Source of the DNA: Methylomonas sp. LW13
GTDB taxonomy: Bacteria > Pseudomonadota > Gammaproteobacteria > Methylococcales > Methylomonadaceae
DNA: 64,000 nucleotides
Direction of reading: 5' to 3'
Assembly: GCF_016865255.1 (NCBI RefSeq)
Contig: NZ_CP033381.1
Location: 4,960,001 to 5,024,000, forward strand
A program made the position numbers and the translations under genes. Every line of letters begins with the position of its first letter. Position 1 is the stretch's first letter. Shown here one piece after another: positions 33,647 through 41,938 of the stretch. Under the pieces are notes generated by a model. The model ran no database searches. It had not been told where the DNA came from and saw only the letters and a list, made by a program, of their open reading frames with translations.

Positions 33647-34103
33647 AAGCTTCAGATACATCTATCTCACTGACCTTCTCGGTCAGGGTGATGCTTTGTT
33701 CGATTGCCACCAATACTTTTTGCATGCCGATGCGTTTGTTGGCGTTGATTAAGATTGGCGATTTGATCGAGCCTTTAATGGTCGGCTTACCATTATCCTG
33801 CTCGTTGTCTTTGTGTAGCAGAATTAATATCACCAGTTCGTCGCCCGGCTCTAGTTGCAGCAGCGCTTCTTCGGGGTCGGTTACCGTAAAGTTATAATTG
33901 ATGTTGAAGTGCGACGGATGAGCCGCGGAAAAAGTCAGCTCCGCGTTATCGACCGATTGCAGCCAATAGACAATCTCGCTGCCTTCCTGATGAAATAATT
34001 TAAAGCGGGTCTGATCTTCAAAACCGGGTAGGCCGCGCGGAAAATTGATGATAGTGTCCGGATTGATGTCTTGGTTGCCTAACAATTTCGATTGAATTTC
34101 CAT
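33645..34103 (-). CDS. fliW: Flagellar assembly factor FliW
   Basis: FliW binds flagellin and, in many bacteria, CsrA, tying flagellin level to its translation. The 152 residues show IINFPRGLPGFEDQTRFKLF at 19-38, the family's most conserved stretch, with SPILINANKRIGMQKVL near the end. No csrA or fli gene is adjacent, so it stands outside a flagellar cluster. A sigma-70-like promoter (34158-34185) lies upstream on the minus strand, back to back with the btuB leader. Together with the YjfB-like gene at 59959 it suggests a motile organism. Confidence 0.9.
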   Translation of the reverse strand: MEIQSKLLGNQDINPDTIINFPRGLPGFEDQTRFKLFHQEGSEIVYWLQSVDNAELTFSAAHPSHFNINYNFTVTDPEEALLQLEPGDELVILILLHKDNEQDNGKPTIKGSIKSPILINANKRIGMQKVLVAIEQSITLTEKVSEIDVSEA

Positions 34104-34157
34104 GATCCCGCCCGTATTCGTTGAAGTCTAAGTTAACAGCATTAATCAATGCACCAA

Positions 34158-34185
34158 TGTATAGCACGGAAAGGGGTATTTGCAA
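34158..34185 (-). promoter_or_regulatory. Candidate promoter for fliW
   Basis: On the minus strand, TTGCAA (34185-34180) and TATACA (34163-34158) are separated by 16 bases and lie 55 bases before the fliW ATG. Confidence 0.45.
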
Positions 34186-34216
34186 TGCCGATTGTGGGCG
34201 ACCCGCTCGGACACTC

Positions 34217-34245
34217 TTGCTTTATCATGCCCGACTCCCTAAAAT
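34217..34245 (+). promoter_or_regulatory. Candidate promoter of the cobalamin operon
   Basis: TTGCTT (34217-34222) and TAAAAT (34240-34245) with a 17-base spacer. Transcription would begin about 34252, just before the riboswitch. Confidence 0.6.
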
Positions 34246-34257
34246 TGCGCGTTTCTT

Positions 34258-34452
34258 TCAGGTGTTTGCGCCGCTTTCTCGGCCAAGCTTAAACAGGAAG
34301 TCGGTGCGGCGGTTTTAACCGCCCATGCCGGCGCTGCCCCCGCAACGGTAGATAAGTAAAGAGCTGCGTTTTTGCCACTGTGCGCTTTGCATGGGAAGGT
34401 CGCAGATCAGGCCTCAAGCCACTTATAAGCCCGGAGACTGGCCCGGAAGATC
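34258..34452 (+). promoter_or_regulatory. Cobalamin (B12) riboswitch
   Basis: This leader contains the class's landmarks in order: the 5' aggtgtttgc region, ggaagtcggtgcggcgg, the core gctgcccccgcaacggta (34333-34350), and the B12 box aagcccggagactggcc (34427-34443). It binds adenosylcobalamin or a relative and represses expression of the downstream B12 genes. A terminator-like hairpin (34464-34519) between it and btuB suggests control by premature termination. Boundaries are approximate. Confidence 0.93.
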
Positions 34453-34463
34453 ATTCGAGACAG

Positions 34464-34519
34464 CGGAGGGCTGTTGACGGAATGGTCTGAGTCCATGCCT
34501 AGCCTGCCTCCGTCTTTTT
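34464..34519 (+). terminator. Candidate riboswitch expression-platform terminator
   Basis: cggagg-gct (34464 on) pairs with agc-ctg-cctccg (ending 34512), with atgg/ccat pairing in the loop, and is followed by tcttttt (34513-34519). Position after the B12 box and the T-run fit an intrinsic terminator formed when B12 is bound. The stem has a three-base bulge, so this is a model, not a certainty. Confidence 0.6.
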
Positions 34520-34579
34520 CGTTTTCCGTTTTTCCTCTGTCCTTTTTCACCCGGATGCGCGGCGGGCGCAGAGGATAAT

Positions 34580-36403
34580 ATGCAAACAATTCTATACAGA
34601 TCTTTATTGCTGGCGAGTACGCCTTTTACAGTGTGGGCGGCGACTAGCGATGAGGCTATCAACCTTGCTGAAACAGTCGTGACGGCTACCCGAACCGAGA
34701 CTCGGCAGAACGAATTAGCCACGGCGATGACGGTTTATAATCGTCAGGACATCGAGAAACTTCAGGTCAGAACCCTACCCGAATTACTAAAAGGCACGCC
34801 GGGTGTGGACATGGTGCAAAGCGGTGGTTACGGCAAGGACACCAATCTCTATCTGCGCGGCACTAACTCCGATCATGTACTAGTTTTAATCGACGGCATC
34901 AAGGCCGGCTCGGTGACCACCGGCACCAGCGCATTTCAGTTTATTCCTATAGATCAAATCGAACGTGTGGAAATCACTCGAGGCCCGCAGTCCAGCCTCT
35001 ATGGCTCGGAAGCGATCGGCGGGGTGATTCAGATATTTACTCGCAAGGGCGGCACCAGTGAACGGCCGAACATTGCGCTGGAAGCCGGCGGCGGCTCATA
35101 CGACACCTATAACGGCTCGGCGGCCGTCAACGGTAAATGGGGCAAGGCTTGGTATAGCTTGAGCGCCGCTCAACTCGGTAGCCAGGGCATCAATGCGCTG
35201 AGCGGTGTCAGCGTCGCGAGCGGCTATAATCCGGACCGCGACGGCTATAACAACACCAGTCTGAATGCCAAAGCCGGTTACCGCTTCGACAACGGCGCGG
35301 AACTGGAAGCATTTTTCCTGCGAGCCGAAGGCGAAACCGAGATCGACAACTCCATCAGTAGCACCACTGAGTTTGTCAATCAGACACTAGGAGCCACAGC
35401 CAGCGCAAATTTCAGCGATAGATGGAAATCCACTTTGCGGGTGGGACAAAGCATGGACGATGCCGATCAGTTTCGGCATAACGGTCGGTTTACCAGCCGT
35501 TTCAACACCACGCGCTGGAACGCCAGTTGGCTGAACGAACTGGCCTTGCATAAGGATCACCAATTGACAGTGGGCGCCGATTACCGCTTCGACGAAGTCG
35601 ACAGCACCACACGCTATGTCGAAACCTCGCGTTACGATGTCGGAGTGTTCGCTGATTTGCACAGCCGGATTTTCGACAAGCATTTTTTGAACGCTTCCTT
35701 GCGGTGGGACGAAAACCAGGCTTTCGGCGATAGTGTCACCGGCAATTTCGGCTGGCGGTTTAATTGGGATTACGGTCTCAGCGCTTTTGCCAGTTTCGGC
35801 AATGCGTTTAAGGCGCCGACCTTTAACCAGTTATACTTCCCAGGCTTCGGCAACCCCGGCTTGCGTCCGGAAAAGTCCACCAGCTTCGAAGCCGGTTTTG
35901 CCGGCCATCACGATTGGGCCAACTGGGAACTGCGCGCTTATCACACCAATATCGAGGATTTGATTGTATTTAGCGGCACGCCGTCCACCGCCAGAAATAT
36001 CGGCAAGGCGCAGATAGACGGCATAGAAGCCGAAGTGTCCGCGCCAATTTTCGGCTGGAACAACAAACTAAGCATGAACCTGATGACACCGAAGGACAGG
36101 CAGACTAATTTGCGCCTGCCGCGTCGAGTGACGGAAAGCTTGTCCTATGATGTCTCGCGCTCGTTCGGTGACATTGATATTGGTGCCTCCGTGCTGGCTC
36201 AGAGCGAACGATTCGACGACGCCGCGAACCGGGTCCGTCTGGGCAGCTTTATGACCGCCGATCTGCGTACCGCTTATCGCATCGACAAAAATTGGATGTT
36301 AAGCGCCAAACTGAATAATATGTTCGACAAACGCTATCAAACGGTTAACACCTATAACAGCTTCGGCAGAAATTTCTATTTTTCGATCCATTACAATTAT
36401 TAA
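34580..36403 (+). CDS. btuB: TonB-dependent vitamin B12 receptor
   Basis: Outer-membrane receptor taking up cobalamins with TonB energy. 607 residues: a signal peptide cleaved near VWA-AT, TonB-box AETVVTATR, plug segments LPELLKGTPGVDMV and VEITRGPQSSLYGSEAIGG, and a 22-strand barrel ending with aromatic Tyr (YFSIHYNY). The B12 riboswitch upstream fixes the substrate. AGAGGA four bases before ATG supports the start. btuM and cobalamin-assembly genes follow on the same strand. A periplasmic binding protein (BtuF) and BtuCD are absent here, consistent with a different inner-membrane route. Confidence 0.95.
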   Translation: MQTILYRSLLLASTPFTVWAATSDEAINLAETVVTATRTETRQNELATAMTVYNRQDIEKLQVRTLPELLKGTPGVDMVQSGGYGKDTNLYLRGTNSDHVLVLIDGIKAGSVTTGTSAFQFIPIDQIERVEITRGPQSSLYGSEAIGGVIQIFTRKGGTSERPNIALEAGGGSYDTYNGSAAVNGKWGKAWYSLSAAQLGSQGINALSGVSVASGYNPDRDGYNNTSLNAKAGYRFDNGAELEAFFLRAEGETEIDNSISSTTEFVNQTLGATASANFSDRWKSTLRVGQSMDDADQFRHNGRFTSRFNTTRWNASWLNELALHKDHQLTVGADYRFDEVDSTTRYVETSRYDVGVFADLHSRIFDKHFLNASLRWDENQAFGDSVTGNFGWRFNWDYGLSAFASFGNAFKAPTFNQLYFPGFGNPGLRPEKSTSFEAGFAGHHDWANWELRAYHTNIEDLIVFSGTPSTARNIGKAQIDGIEAEVSAPIFGWNNKLSMNLMTPKDRQTNLRLPRRVTESLSYDVSRSFGDIDIGASVLAQSERFDDAANRVRLGSFMTADLRTAYRIDKNWMLSAKLNNMFDKRYQTVNTYNSFGRNFYFSIHYNY

Positions 36404-36422
36404 ACCTTTTTTGGAGAACCCT

Positions 36423-36998
36423 ATGAGTTTGAATCAAACCTTGGCTGTTAAACCCAGCGCGGTCGCGTTGATGGCCCTGATGGCCGCCACCCGCTTTCAC
36501 CATTTCGGCACCCCATTCGCATTGCCGGACGCTTCATTGGCGGTGTTTTTTTTCGCCGGCTTATGGCTGGGCGGACGCTATTTGTTCGCCTTACTGCTGG
36601 CGGAAGCGGTGCTGATTGATTACTTGGCGATCACTAAACTCGGTGTCAGCGATTTTTGCGTGTCAAAAGCTTACGGGTTTCTGGTGTTTTCTTATGGCGC
36701 AATGTGGCTGGGTGGCAAATGGTGCCGACAATTCACTGGGTTGTCGATAGCCACCTCCGCGCAACGCCTGATGGCTCTAGTAGCGGCTACATCCATCGCG
36801 TTTCTGTTTTCCAACGGCAGTTTTTACTGGCTATCCGGACGCTATCCCAACGGCTCATTCGCGCAATATATTGAGCGCGTTGCGATGTATTATCCGCCTT
36901 ATCTGACGTCCACCTTGATCTATGGTGTGGTCATTTTTGGCTTGGTAACTGTCGTAAAATCCTTACTGGCTGCCAAAGCCACTCGCGAAGCCCTCTAA
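36423..36998 (+). CDS. btuM: BtuM-like B12 inner-membrane transporter
   Basis: 191 residues with about six membrane helices and no signal peptide, the size of ECF-type S components. The family I assign, BtuM, was described in Thiobacillus as a solitary B12 transporter whose membrane cysteine ligates cobalt and strips cyanide. Here a lone cysteine, Cys79 in VSDFCVSKAYGF, falls at nearly the reported position, and RFHHFGTPFALPDASLAVFF (24-43) is a conserved-looking N-terminal stretch. GGAG seven bases upstream fixes the ATG at 36423. It directly follows btuB under the riboswitch and would complete B12 entry without BtuCDF. Family call is from memory plus context. Confidence 0.75.
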   Translation: MSLNQTLAVKPSAVALMALMAATRFHHFGTPFALPDASLAVFFFAGLWLGGRYLFALLLAEAVLIDYLAITKLGVSDFCVSKAYGFLVFSYGAMWLGGKWCRQFTGLSIATSAQRLMALVAATSIAFLFSNGSFYWLSGRYPNGSFAQYIERVAMYYPPYLTSTLIYGVVIFGLVTVVKSLLAAKATREAL

Positions 36999-37012
36999 CA
37001 GCATTCCAGAAT

Positions 37013-37042
37013 CCAGCGCGGCGATTTTCATCGCCGCGCTGG
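37013..37042 (+). other. Perfect 13-base-pair hairpin inside the cobalamin operon
   Basis: ccagcgcggcgat, loop tttc, atcgccgcgctgg. It lies in the 117-base gap between btuM and cbiB. There is no T-run, so it is more likely an RNA-stability or processing element separating transport from biosynthesis than a full terminator. Confidence 0.6.
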
Positions 37043-37115
37043 TCATGAATATGTCGGCCAATATGCCCCTTTCCGCTCTCCCAGATTTGCAATACCTGTT
37101 TATCCAACGTAAATC

Positions 37116-38033
37116 ATGATTCTCACCCTCAGCATTTTGTTGGCTGTAGCCATCGATTTTTGGCTGGGCGAGCCGCGCAATACTTATCACCCGCTAGTGA
37201 TGTTCGGCAAATGGGCTAGCGCTGTAGAAATGCGGCTGTTAAACAACGAGCAATCGGCTTTTCGTCAACGAGTCAGCGGCTTTTTGGCGGTGGCGATAGT
37301 CTTAATTCCCTGCCTGCTCTGGTTGCGGCTTGTACCGAGTTGGCCACCGCTGCAAACTACAATCGATGTACTGGTTTTGTATTTTTGTATCGCGGCCCGC
37401 AGTTTGCAGCAACATGCGCTGGCCGTTCATTCCGCCTTATCGGATAGCGATTTACCGTTAGCGCGGCAAAAGGTGGGTAAAATCGTCAGCCGTCAGACCG
37501 AAGCGATGACCGAGGCCGACGTGCGCCGTGCGACTATCGAATCGGTGCTGGAAAACGGTGCCGACGCGGTGTTTGCGCCCTTGTTCTGGTTCGTCGTATT
37601 GGGGCCGTTCGGCGCCTTGCTCTACCGCTTCAGCAATACCCTGGATGCCATGTGGGGCTATAAAAGTCAACGCTATTTGTACTTCGGCTGGGCGGCTGCC
37701 CGCTTCGACGATTTGTTGAATTGGCTGCCGGCACGCTTGACGGCCTTGAGCTATGCCCTGCTCGGCAACACTGCACAGGCTATCAAGTCCTGGCGGACGC
37801 AAGCCCATCTACTGGACAGCCCTAACGCCGGACCGGTGATGACAGCTGGCGGCGGCGCACTGCAGTTGCAGCTGGGCGGGCCGGCTTGTTATCACGGACA
37901 ACTGAAACAAAAACCCTGGTTCGGCGGCCCACAACTACCGGAAAACGGCGATATTACGCGCGCCTGCAACCTGATGTACCGGACTCTACTGTTGTGGTTG
38001 ATCGTGATCGCTGCGGGAGATGCCCTTGCTTGA
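37116..38033 (+). CDS. cbiB: Adenosylcobinamide-phosphate synthase
   Basis: An integral membrane enzyme that attaches aminopropanol phosphate to adenosylcobyric acid in the late cobalamin pathway. The 305 residues show DFWLGEPRNTYHPLVMFG at the start, the KIVSRQT stretch, ATIESVLENGADAVFAPLFW and the SNTLDAMWGYK segment, with several membrane helices. cobD overlaps its end by 14 bases, and the two products act on one step: CobD supplies the aminopropanol phosphate. The rest of the corrin pathway is not in the window, so salvage and de novo synthesis both remain possible. Confidence 0.93.
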   Translation: MILTLSILLAVAIDFWLGEPRNTYHPLVMFGKWASAVEMRLLNNEQSAFRQRVSGFLAVAIVLIPCLLWLRLVPSWPPLQTTIDVLVLYFCIAARSLQQHALAVHSALSDSDLPLARQKVGKIVSRQTEAMTEADVRRATIESVLENGADAVFAPLFWFVVLGPFGALLYRFSNTLDAMWGYKSQRYLYFGWAAARFDDLLNWLPARLTALSYALLGNTAQAIKSWRTQAHLLDSPNAGPVMTAGGGALQLQLGGPACYHGQLKQKPWFGGPQLPENGDITRACNLMYRTLLLWLIVIAAGDALA

Positions 38034-39045
38034 ACATGGCGGCCGCTTGCGACAAGCCGCGAGCCAATATGCCATTCCTTTGGCCGACTGGCTGGATTTG
38101 TCCACCGGCATCAATCCCAACGGCTGGCCGGTGCCTGCGATTCCAGCCGCATGCTGGCAACGCTTGCCGGAAGACGATGACGAGTTATTAGTGGTGGCAC
38201 GCGCTTACTATCAGAACGACTCCTTGCTGGCGGTAGCCGGCTCGCAAGCGGCGATTCAAGCGTTACCTTTGTTACGGCCGAAATCACGAGTGGGCTTGCT
38301 GCACCCTGCCTATGCCGAGCATGCCGGCAGTTGGCAAAAAGCGGAGCATCAAGTTGTCAGAGTCGAAGCGGAGGCAATAGACGACCGGCTGGACGAGTTG
38401 GATGTGCTGATTCTGGTCAATCCCAATAATCCCACTGGCCGGCTATGGAACCGGCAACAGCTATTGAATTGGCATGAAAGTCTTAGCCGGCGTGGCGGCT
38501 GGCTACTAGTCGACGAAGCGTTTATCGATAGTTTGCCCGCCGAATACAGTCTGGCACCACTACCTGTGCGGCCGGGTTTGATAATATTACGGTCTGTCGG
38601 TAAGTTTTTTGGTTTGGCCGGCATCCGTTGCGGCTTCGTGATTACCCAGTCGGACTTATTAGCGAAACTTGCTGAGCGGCTTGGGCCCTGGGCTATCAGC
38701 CATCCAGGCCGTTATGTCGCTGCACTGGCCTTGGCTGATCGAAGCTGGCAATCCGCCGCTGCTGCATCGTTAGCGAAGCAGGGGCAACGACTACAGCAGC
38801 TATTGACCGACAGCGGTTGGCCACCCAGCGGTGGATGCGATTTATTTCAATGGGTGAAGTGCGAGCAGGCAGCTAAGCTGCACGATTTATTGGCTGGGCA
38901 GGGTATTCTGACCCGCTTGTTTCAGGAGCCGGCCAGTGTGCGTTTCGGCTTACCGAAGGACGAGTCAGCCTGGCAACGCTTGACCCAGGCAATGACTCAT
39001 CCTGATATCAGGCAATTAAGCGTGTTTGCGCATCCGCAAACCTAA
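38020..39045 (+). CDS. cobD: L-threonine-O-3-phosphate decarboxylase
   Basis: A PLP enzyme of the aminotransferase fold that makes (R)-1-amino-2-propanol phosphate for CbiB. The 341 residues start HGGRLRQAASQYAIP and DLSTGINPNGWP, both typical, with NPNNPTGRLWN, LVDEAFIDS and the PLP lysine in RSVGKFFGLAGIRCGF. GGGAG precedes the ATG, which overlaps cbiB. The last 30 bases overlap the convergent VPLPA-CTERM gene tail to tail. Some databases call this gene cobC. Confidence 0.92.
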   Translation: MPLLEHGGRLRQAASQYAIPLADWLDLSTGINPNGWPVPAIPAACWQRLPEDDDELLVVARAYYQNDSLLAVAGSQAAIQALPLLRPKSRVGLLHPAYAEHAGSWQKAEHQVVRVEAEAIDDRLDELDVLILVNPNNPTGRLWNRQQLLNWHESLSRRGGWLLVDEAFIDSLPAEYSLAPLPVRPGLIILRSVGKFFGLAGIRCGFVITQSDLLAKLAERLGPWAISHPGRYVAALALADRSWQSAAAASLAKQGQRLQQLLTDSGWPPSGGCDLFQWVKCEQAAKLHDLLAGQGILTRLFQEPASVRFGLPKDESAWQRLTQAMTHPDIRQLSVFAHPQT

Positions 39046-39738
39046 TCCGGCGATAACGCTTGCAAATAACCACGCCGCGCCGGGTAGCGGCACAGGGGTA
39101 AACACGTGAGTGTCGACAATGTCACTGGCGGTAATGACACCAGCGCCACGAAAATCTTCGCTGTCACCTAATTTTCGGTTAACTTCAAAAACCAAAAACT
39201 TCAAATTATCGGCAAATGCTAAGCCAAACAGGCTGGGCAGTTTAGTCGGATCAAGGTCTACCCCGCCCAGTAATAGCTGATCAAAAAAACCTGTCACCGA
39301 AAATTCCGCACCGGATACCAAAAGACCACTGTCATCGTATTGGTTGCTAGCCGATTCCATATGAAGGGTCAGGATGTCATAAGTGCCCGGCATTACTTGA
39401 GTACTGGTAAACCCCTGACTGTTTATCTGAGCTTCGCTGACGGTGGCGTTGTCGACGATATTTAGCACAGCGTGGTCGTTATCGATCGCCAACGCTTGTC
39501 CATTAGCTAATATGGAAAGCGGAGCACTTAGCGAATAGCCCAAACGTAAACTGGCGGATTCGCTGCCTGACGCCGGAAAAACGTCGCTGGAGCTCGGTGA
39601 CAAAGCATCGACCGTTACTTGTCCTGAAAAATTGCCGGTGCTGAAATTGACGAAATCGCCTGAAAAAGTAAATTCAAGAGCCGCAGTCGCGTTAGCCGAA
39701 TACAAAAACGTCGCTAATAGGGCAGATAGTATTTTCAT
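39016..39738 (-). CDS. Exported protein with VPLPA-CTERM sorting signal
   Basis: 240 residues: a signal peptide (LSALLATFLYSANATA), a beta-rich body, and the tail VPLPGAAWLFASVIAGLGLRMRK, which is a VPLPA-type PEP-CTERM signal: the short motif, a hydrophobic helix, then basic residues. Such tails are recognised by exosortase in exopolysaccharide-producing Gram-negatives. AAGGAC upstream supports the start. It overlaps cobD by 30 bases end to end. Function of the body unknown. No exosortase gene lies in the window. A 216-base gap upstream (39739-39954) shows no gene. Confidence 0.85.
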   Translation of the reverse strand: MKILSALLATFLYSANATAALEFTFSGDFVNFSTGNFSGQVTVDALSPSSSDVFPASGSESASLRLGYSLSAPLSILANGQALAIDNDHAVLNIVDNATVSEAQINSQGFTSTQVMPGTYDILTLHMESASNQYDDSGLLVSGAEFSVTGFFDQLLLGGVDLDPTKLPSLFGLAFADNLKFLVFEVNRKLGDSEDFRGAGVITASDIVDTHVFTPVPLPGAAWLFASVIAGLGLRMRKHA

Positions 39739-39954
39739 GGTTTGTCCTTAAAGTAAATTTAGTGATGCGACTTCTTAGACTTAGCAGCAAAACTAAGCGG
39801 AGACGCAGGGGATACCAATATTTTTGTGAGCGAGTTCAATCTCTGGACCGATTATCGCGGCAGCCGGTCGATACCGTCAACCCTTGATTTTCCTGGGCAA
39901 ACGTTAGCTTGCTGCAAACCCGGTGCCGAAATGGGCCGCTGAGAGTTGGGCTAA

Positions 39955-40749
39955 CTAAAAAAGCTTGTCCAAAATCGACATCACGATTTCCACGGCAATC
40001 AGCCAGATAATGATCCACTCCAAGGCTGAGGAATGCTGGTGTTTTTGTTCATCTGCCAGCATTTCCAGCAGCTCGTGTATCGTCTCAAGCTTTTTTGACA
40101 ATACGTCGGTGCGTTGCTGAATTTCCAGATAATTGGCCGCCATTGAATAAATATGCTGGTATTCGGGATGTTCCCAAAAAAATTCCGGGGTATCCAGCAG
40201 ATCATAATTGAGGATGATGTCGCTCTTGGTCAGAAACAGCTGGCCGCGGATCATCGCCATGGTTTTGCGATTCAGCTTGATTTTGCCTTCCCGCGCCAGC
40301 GATTGCGGTAAATGGCTGGTGGCGCGAATGGTGTCGATGGCGTGGCCTTCGAACGCCGCTAATTTGATCGATTGCGCCATCGCGTGCGAAAGCGCCAACA
40401 GCACTTTGAAGTCGGCAGATTGCAATTCGATATGATCGTGCTGAATCCGGTCCTGCTCGCAACCTATTTCATAGCTGAAATTGTCTTCCTGCGGTTCGGC
40501 GTCGGGTTTAATCGCGTAATCCAGCAATAAATCCTGCAAGGCGCGGCGGTCGTCGAGATTCAGGTTCCAGCACACCATCACGCCATAGGCAAACACAATC
40601 GCGCAGCCGGTTTTGTAATCGACCACCAAAGCGTTTCTAAATAGTTGCGCGCGGGTGGTATCCAGCAGTTTTTCCCGCAATTGCGCGAATTCGAACGATT
40701 GCGCCAGGCACACCGTCAAGCAGCGTTTAATGGGTCTGTCGTCTGTCAT
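39955..40749 (-). CDS. RMD1/YagE-family (DUF155) protein
   Basis: 264 residues. The N-terminal two thirds contain the family pattern GCAIVFAYGVMVCWNL, then HAMAQSIKLAAFEGHAI and the LARWGKI-like LAREGKIKLNRKTMAMIRGQLF. A coiled region (about 205-235) and one C-terminal membrane helix (LEWIIIWLIAVEIVMSIL) follow. Relatives include yeast Rmd1 and mitochondrial RMND1; their bacterial role is unclear. It stands alone, divergent from aroG. Confidence 0.85.
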   Translation of the reverse strand: MTDDRPIKRCLTVCLAQSFEFAQLREKLLDTTRAQLFRNALVVDYKTGCAIVFAYGVMVCWNLNLDDRRALQDLLLDYAIKPDAEPQEDNFSYEIGCEQDRIQHDHIELQSADFKVLLALSHAMAQSIKLAAFEGHAIDTIRATSHLPQSLAREGKIKLNRKTMAMIRGQLFLTKSDIILNYDLLDTPEFFWEHPEYQHIYSMAANYLEIQQRTDVLSKKLETIHELLEMLADEQKHQHSSALEWIIIWLIAVEIVMSILDKLF

Positions 40750-40855
40750 GTCCGTATTTTCTCAAGTCGGTTTCGGCATTAGTTTGTAACACCGACAGGC
40801 AAAACGGTTAAAATAGCCAATTAATTCCTCTACTGAAAGCGTATTGCTGAGTGTC

Positions 40856-41935
40856 ATGCCAACTAACTATAACACCGATGATTTAAGAATTTGTGAAACC
40901 AAGGACGTGGTGGCGCCGATTCAGGTTCATGAAGAAATCCCGATGACCGAGCAAGCCGCAGCCACCATTCTGCATGCCAGGGAAGCGATTCACAACATTC
41001 TGACCGGTGCCGACGACAGATTGCTGGTGATTATCGGTCCTTGCTCCATCCACGATCCGGCAGCGGCAGTGGAATATGCAGGGCGCTTGAAACTGATCAT
41101 GGACGAGTTGAAAGACGACCTGGTGATCGTGATGCGGGTTTACTTCGAAAAGCCGCGGACCACGGTAGGTTGGAAAGGCTTGATCAACGACCCGGATTTA
41201 AACTCCAGCTTCAACATCAACAAAGGCTTACGGATGGCCCGTCAAGTATTGTTGGATGTGAATAATCTCGGCGTGCCGGCCGCCACCGAGTATCTGGACT
41301 TGATCACGCCGCAATACGTCTCCGACTTGATTTCCTGGGGCGCCATCGGTGCCAGAACCACCGAAAGCCAGGTGCATCGCGAGTTGGCATCCGGCTTGTC
41401 TTGTCCGGTCGGCTTCAAAAACGCCACTGATGGCGGGATACAAATTGCGATTGACGCGATCAATGCGGCAATGAGTCCGCATCATTTCTTGTCGCTCACC
41501 AAAGAAGGTCGCTCGGCGATTTTCTCGACGCGCGGCAACGAAGATGCCCACATCATTCTGCGCGGCGGCAACAGCCGGCCGAACTATGACGAAGTCAGCG
41601 TCGATCAAGTCGCCGAAGGTCTGGAGAAAGCCGGGTTACGCCCAAACATCATGATTGATTTCAGTCACGCCAACAGCCTGAAAAAATACCAGCGGCAAAT
41701 GTTGGTGTCCGAGGATGTGGCCAGCCAAATTCGCGGCGGCGACAACCGCATCATCGGCGCGATGGTGGAGAGCCACTTGGTGGGCGGCCGTCAGGATGTC
41801 GAAGAAGGTAAACCGCTGACTTACGGCCAAAGCATCACCGACGCCTGCCTGGGTTGGGACGATAGCGCCGAATTGTTACATCATCTGGCCGGCGCCGTGG
41901 AACGCCGCCGTGCCGCCAATACACACAAGGTTTAA
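40856..41935 (+). CDS. aroG: DAHP synthase (class I), aromatic amino-acid pathway
   Basis: Condenses phosphoenolpyruvate and erythrose 4-phosphate, the entry to the shikimate pathway. 359 residues very like E. coli AroG: LLVIIGPCSIHDP, VMRVYFEKPRTTVGWKGLINDP, the long SWGAIGARTTESQVHRELA block, HIILRGGN and IMIDFSHANSLKKY. The ATG at 40856 matches the family start; the frame opens at TTG 40844. Feedback type (Phe, Tyr or Trp) cannot be read safely. thiSG begins three bases after its stop, so the two are cotranscribed. Confidence 0.95.
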   Translation: MPTNYNTDDLRICETKDVVAPIQVHEEIPMTEQAAATILHAREAIHNILTGADDRLLVIIGPCSIHDPAAAVEYAGRLKLIMDELKDDLVIVMRVYFEKPRTTVGWKGLINDPDLNSSFNINKGLRMARQVLLDVNNLGVPAATEYLDLITPQYVSDLISWGAIGARTTESQVHRELASGLSCPVGFKNATDGGIQIAIDAINAAMSPHHFLSLTKEGRSAIFSTRGNEDAHIILRGGNSRPNYDEVSVDQVAEGLEKAGLRPNIMIDFSHANSLKKYQRQMLVSEDVASQIRGGDNRIIGAMVESHLVGGRQDVEEGKPLTYGQSITDACLGWDDSAELLHHLAGAVERRRAANTHKV

Positions 41936-41938
41936 CGT

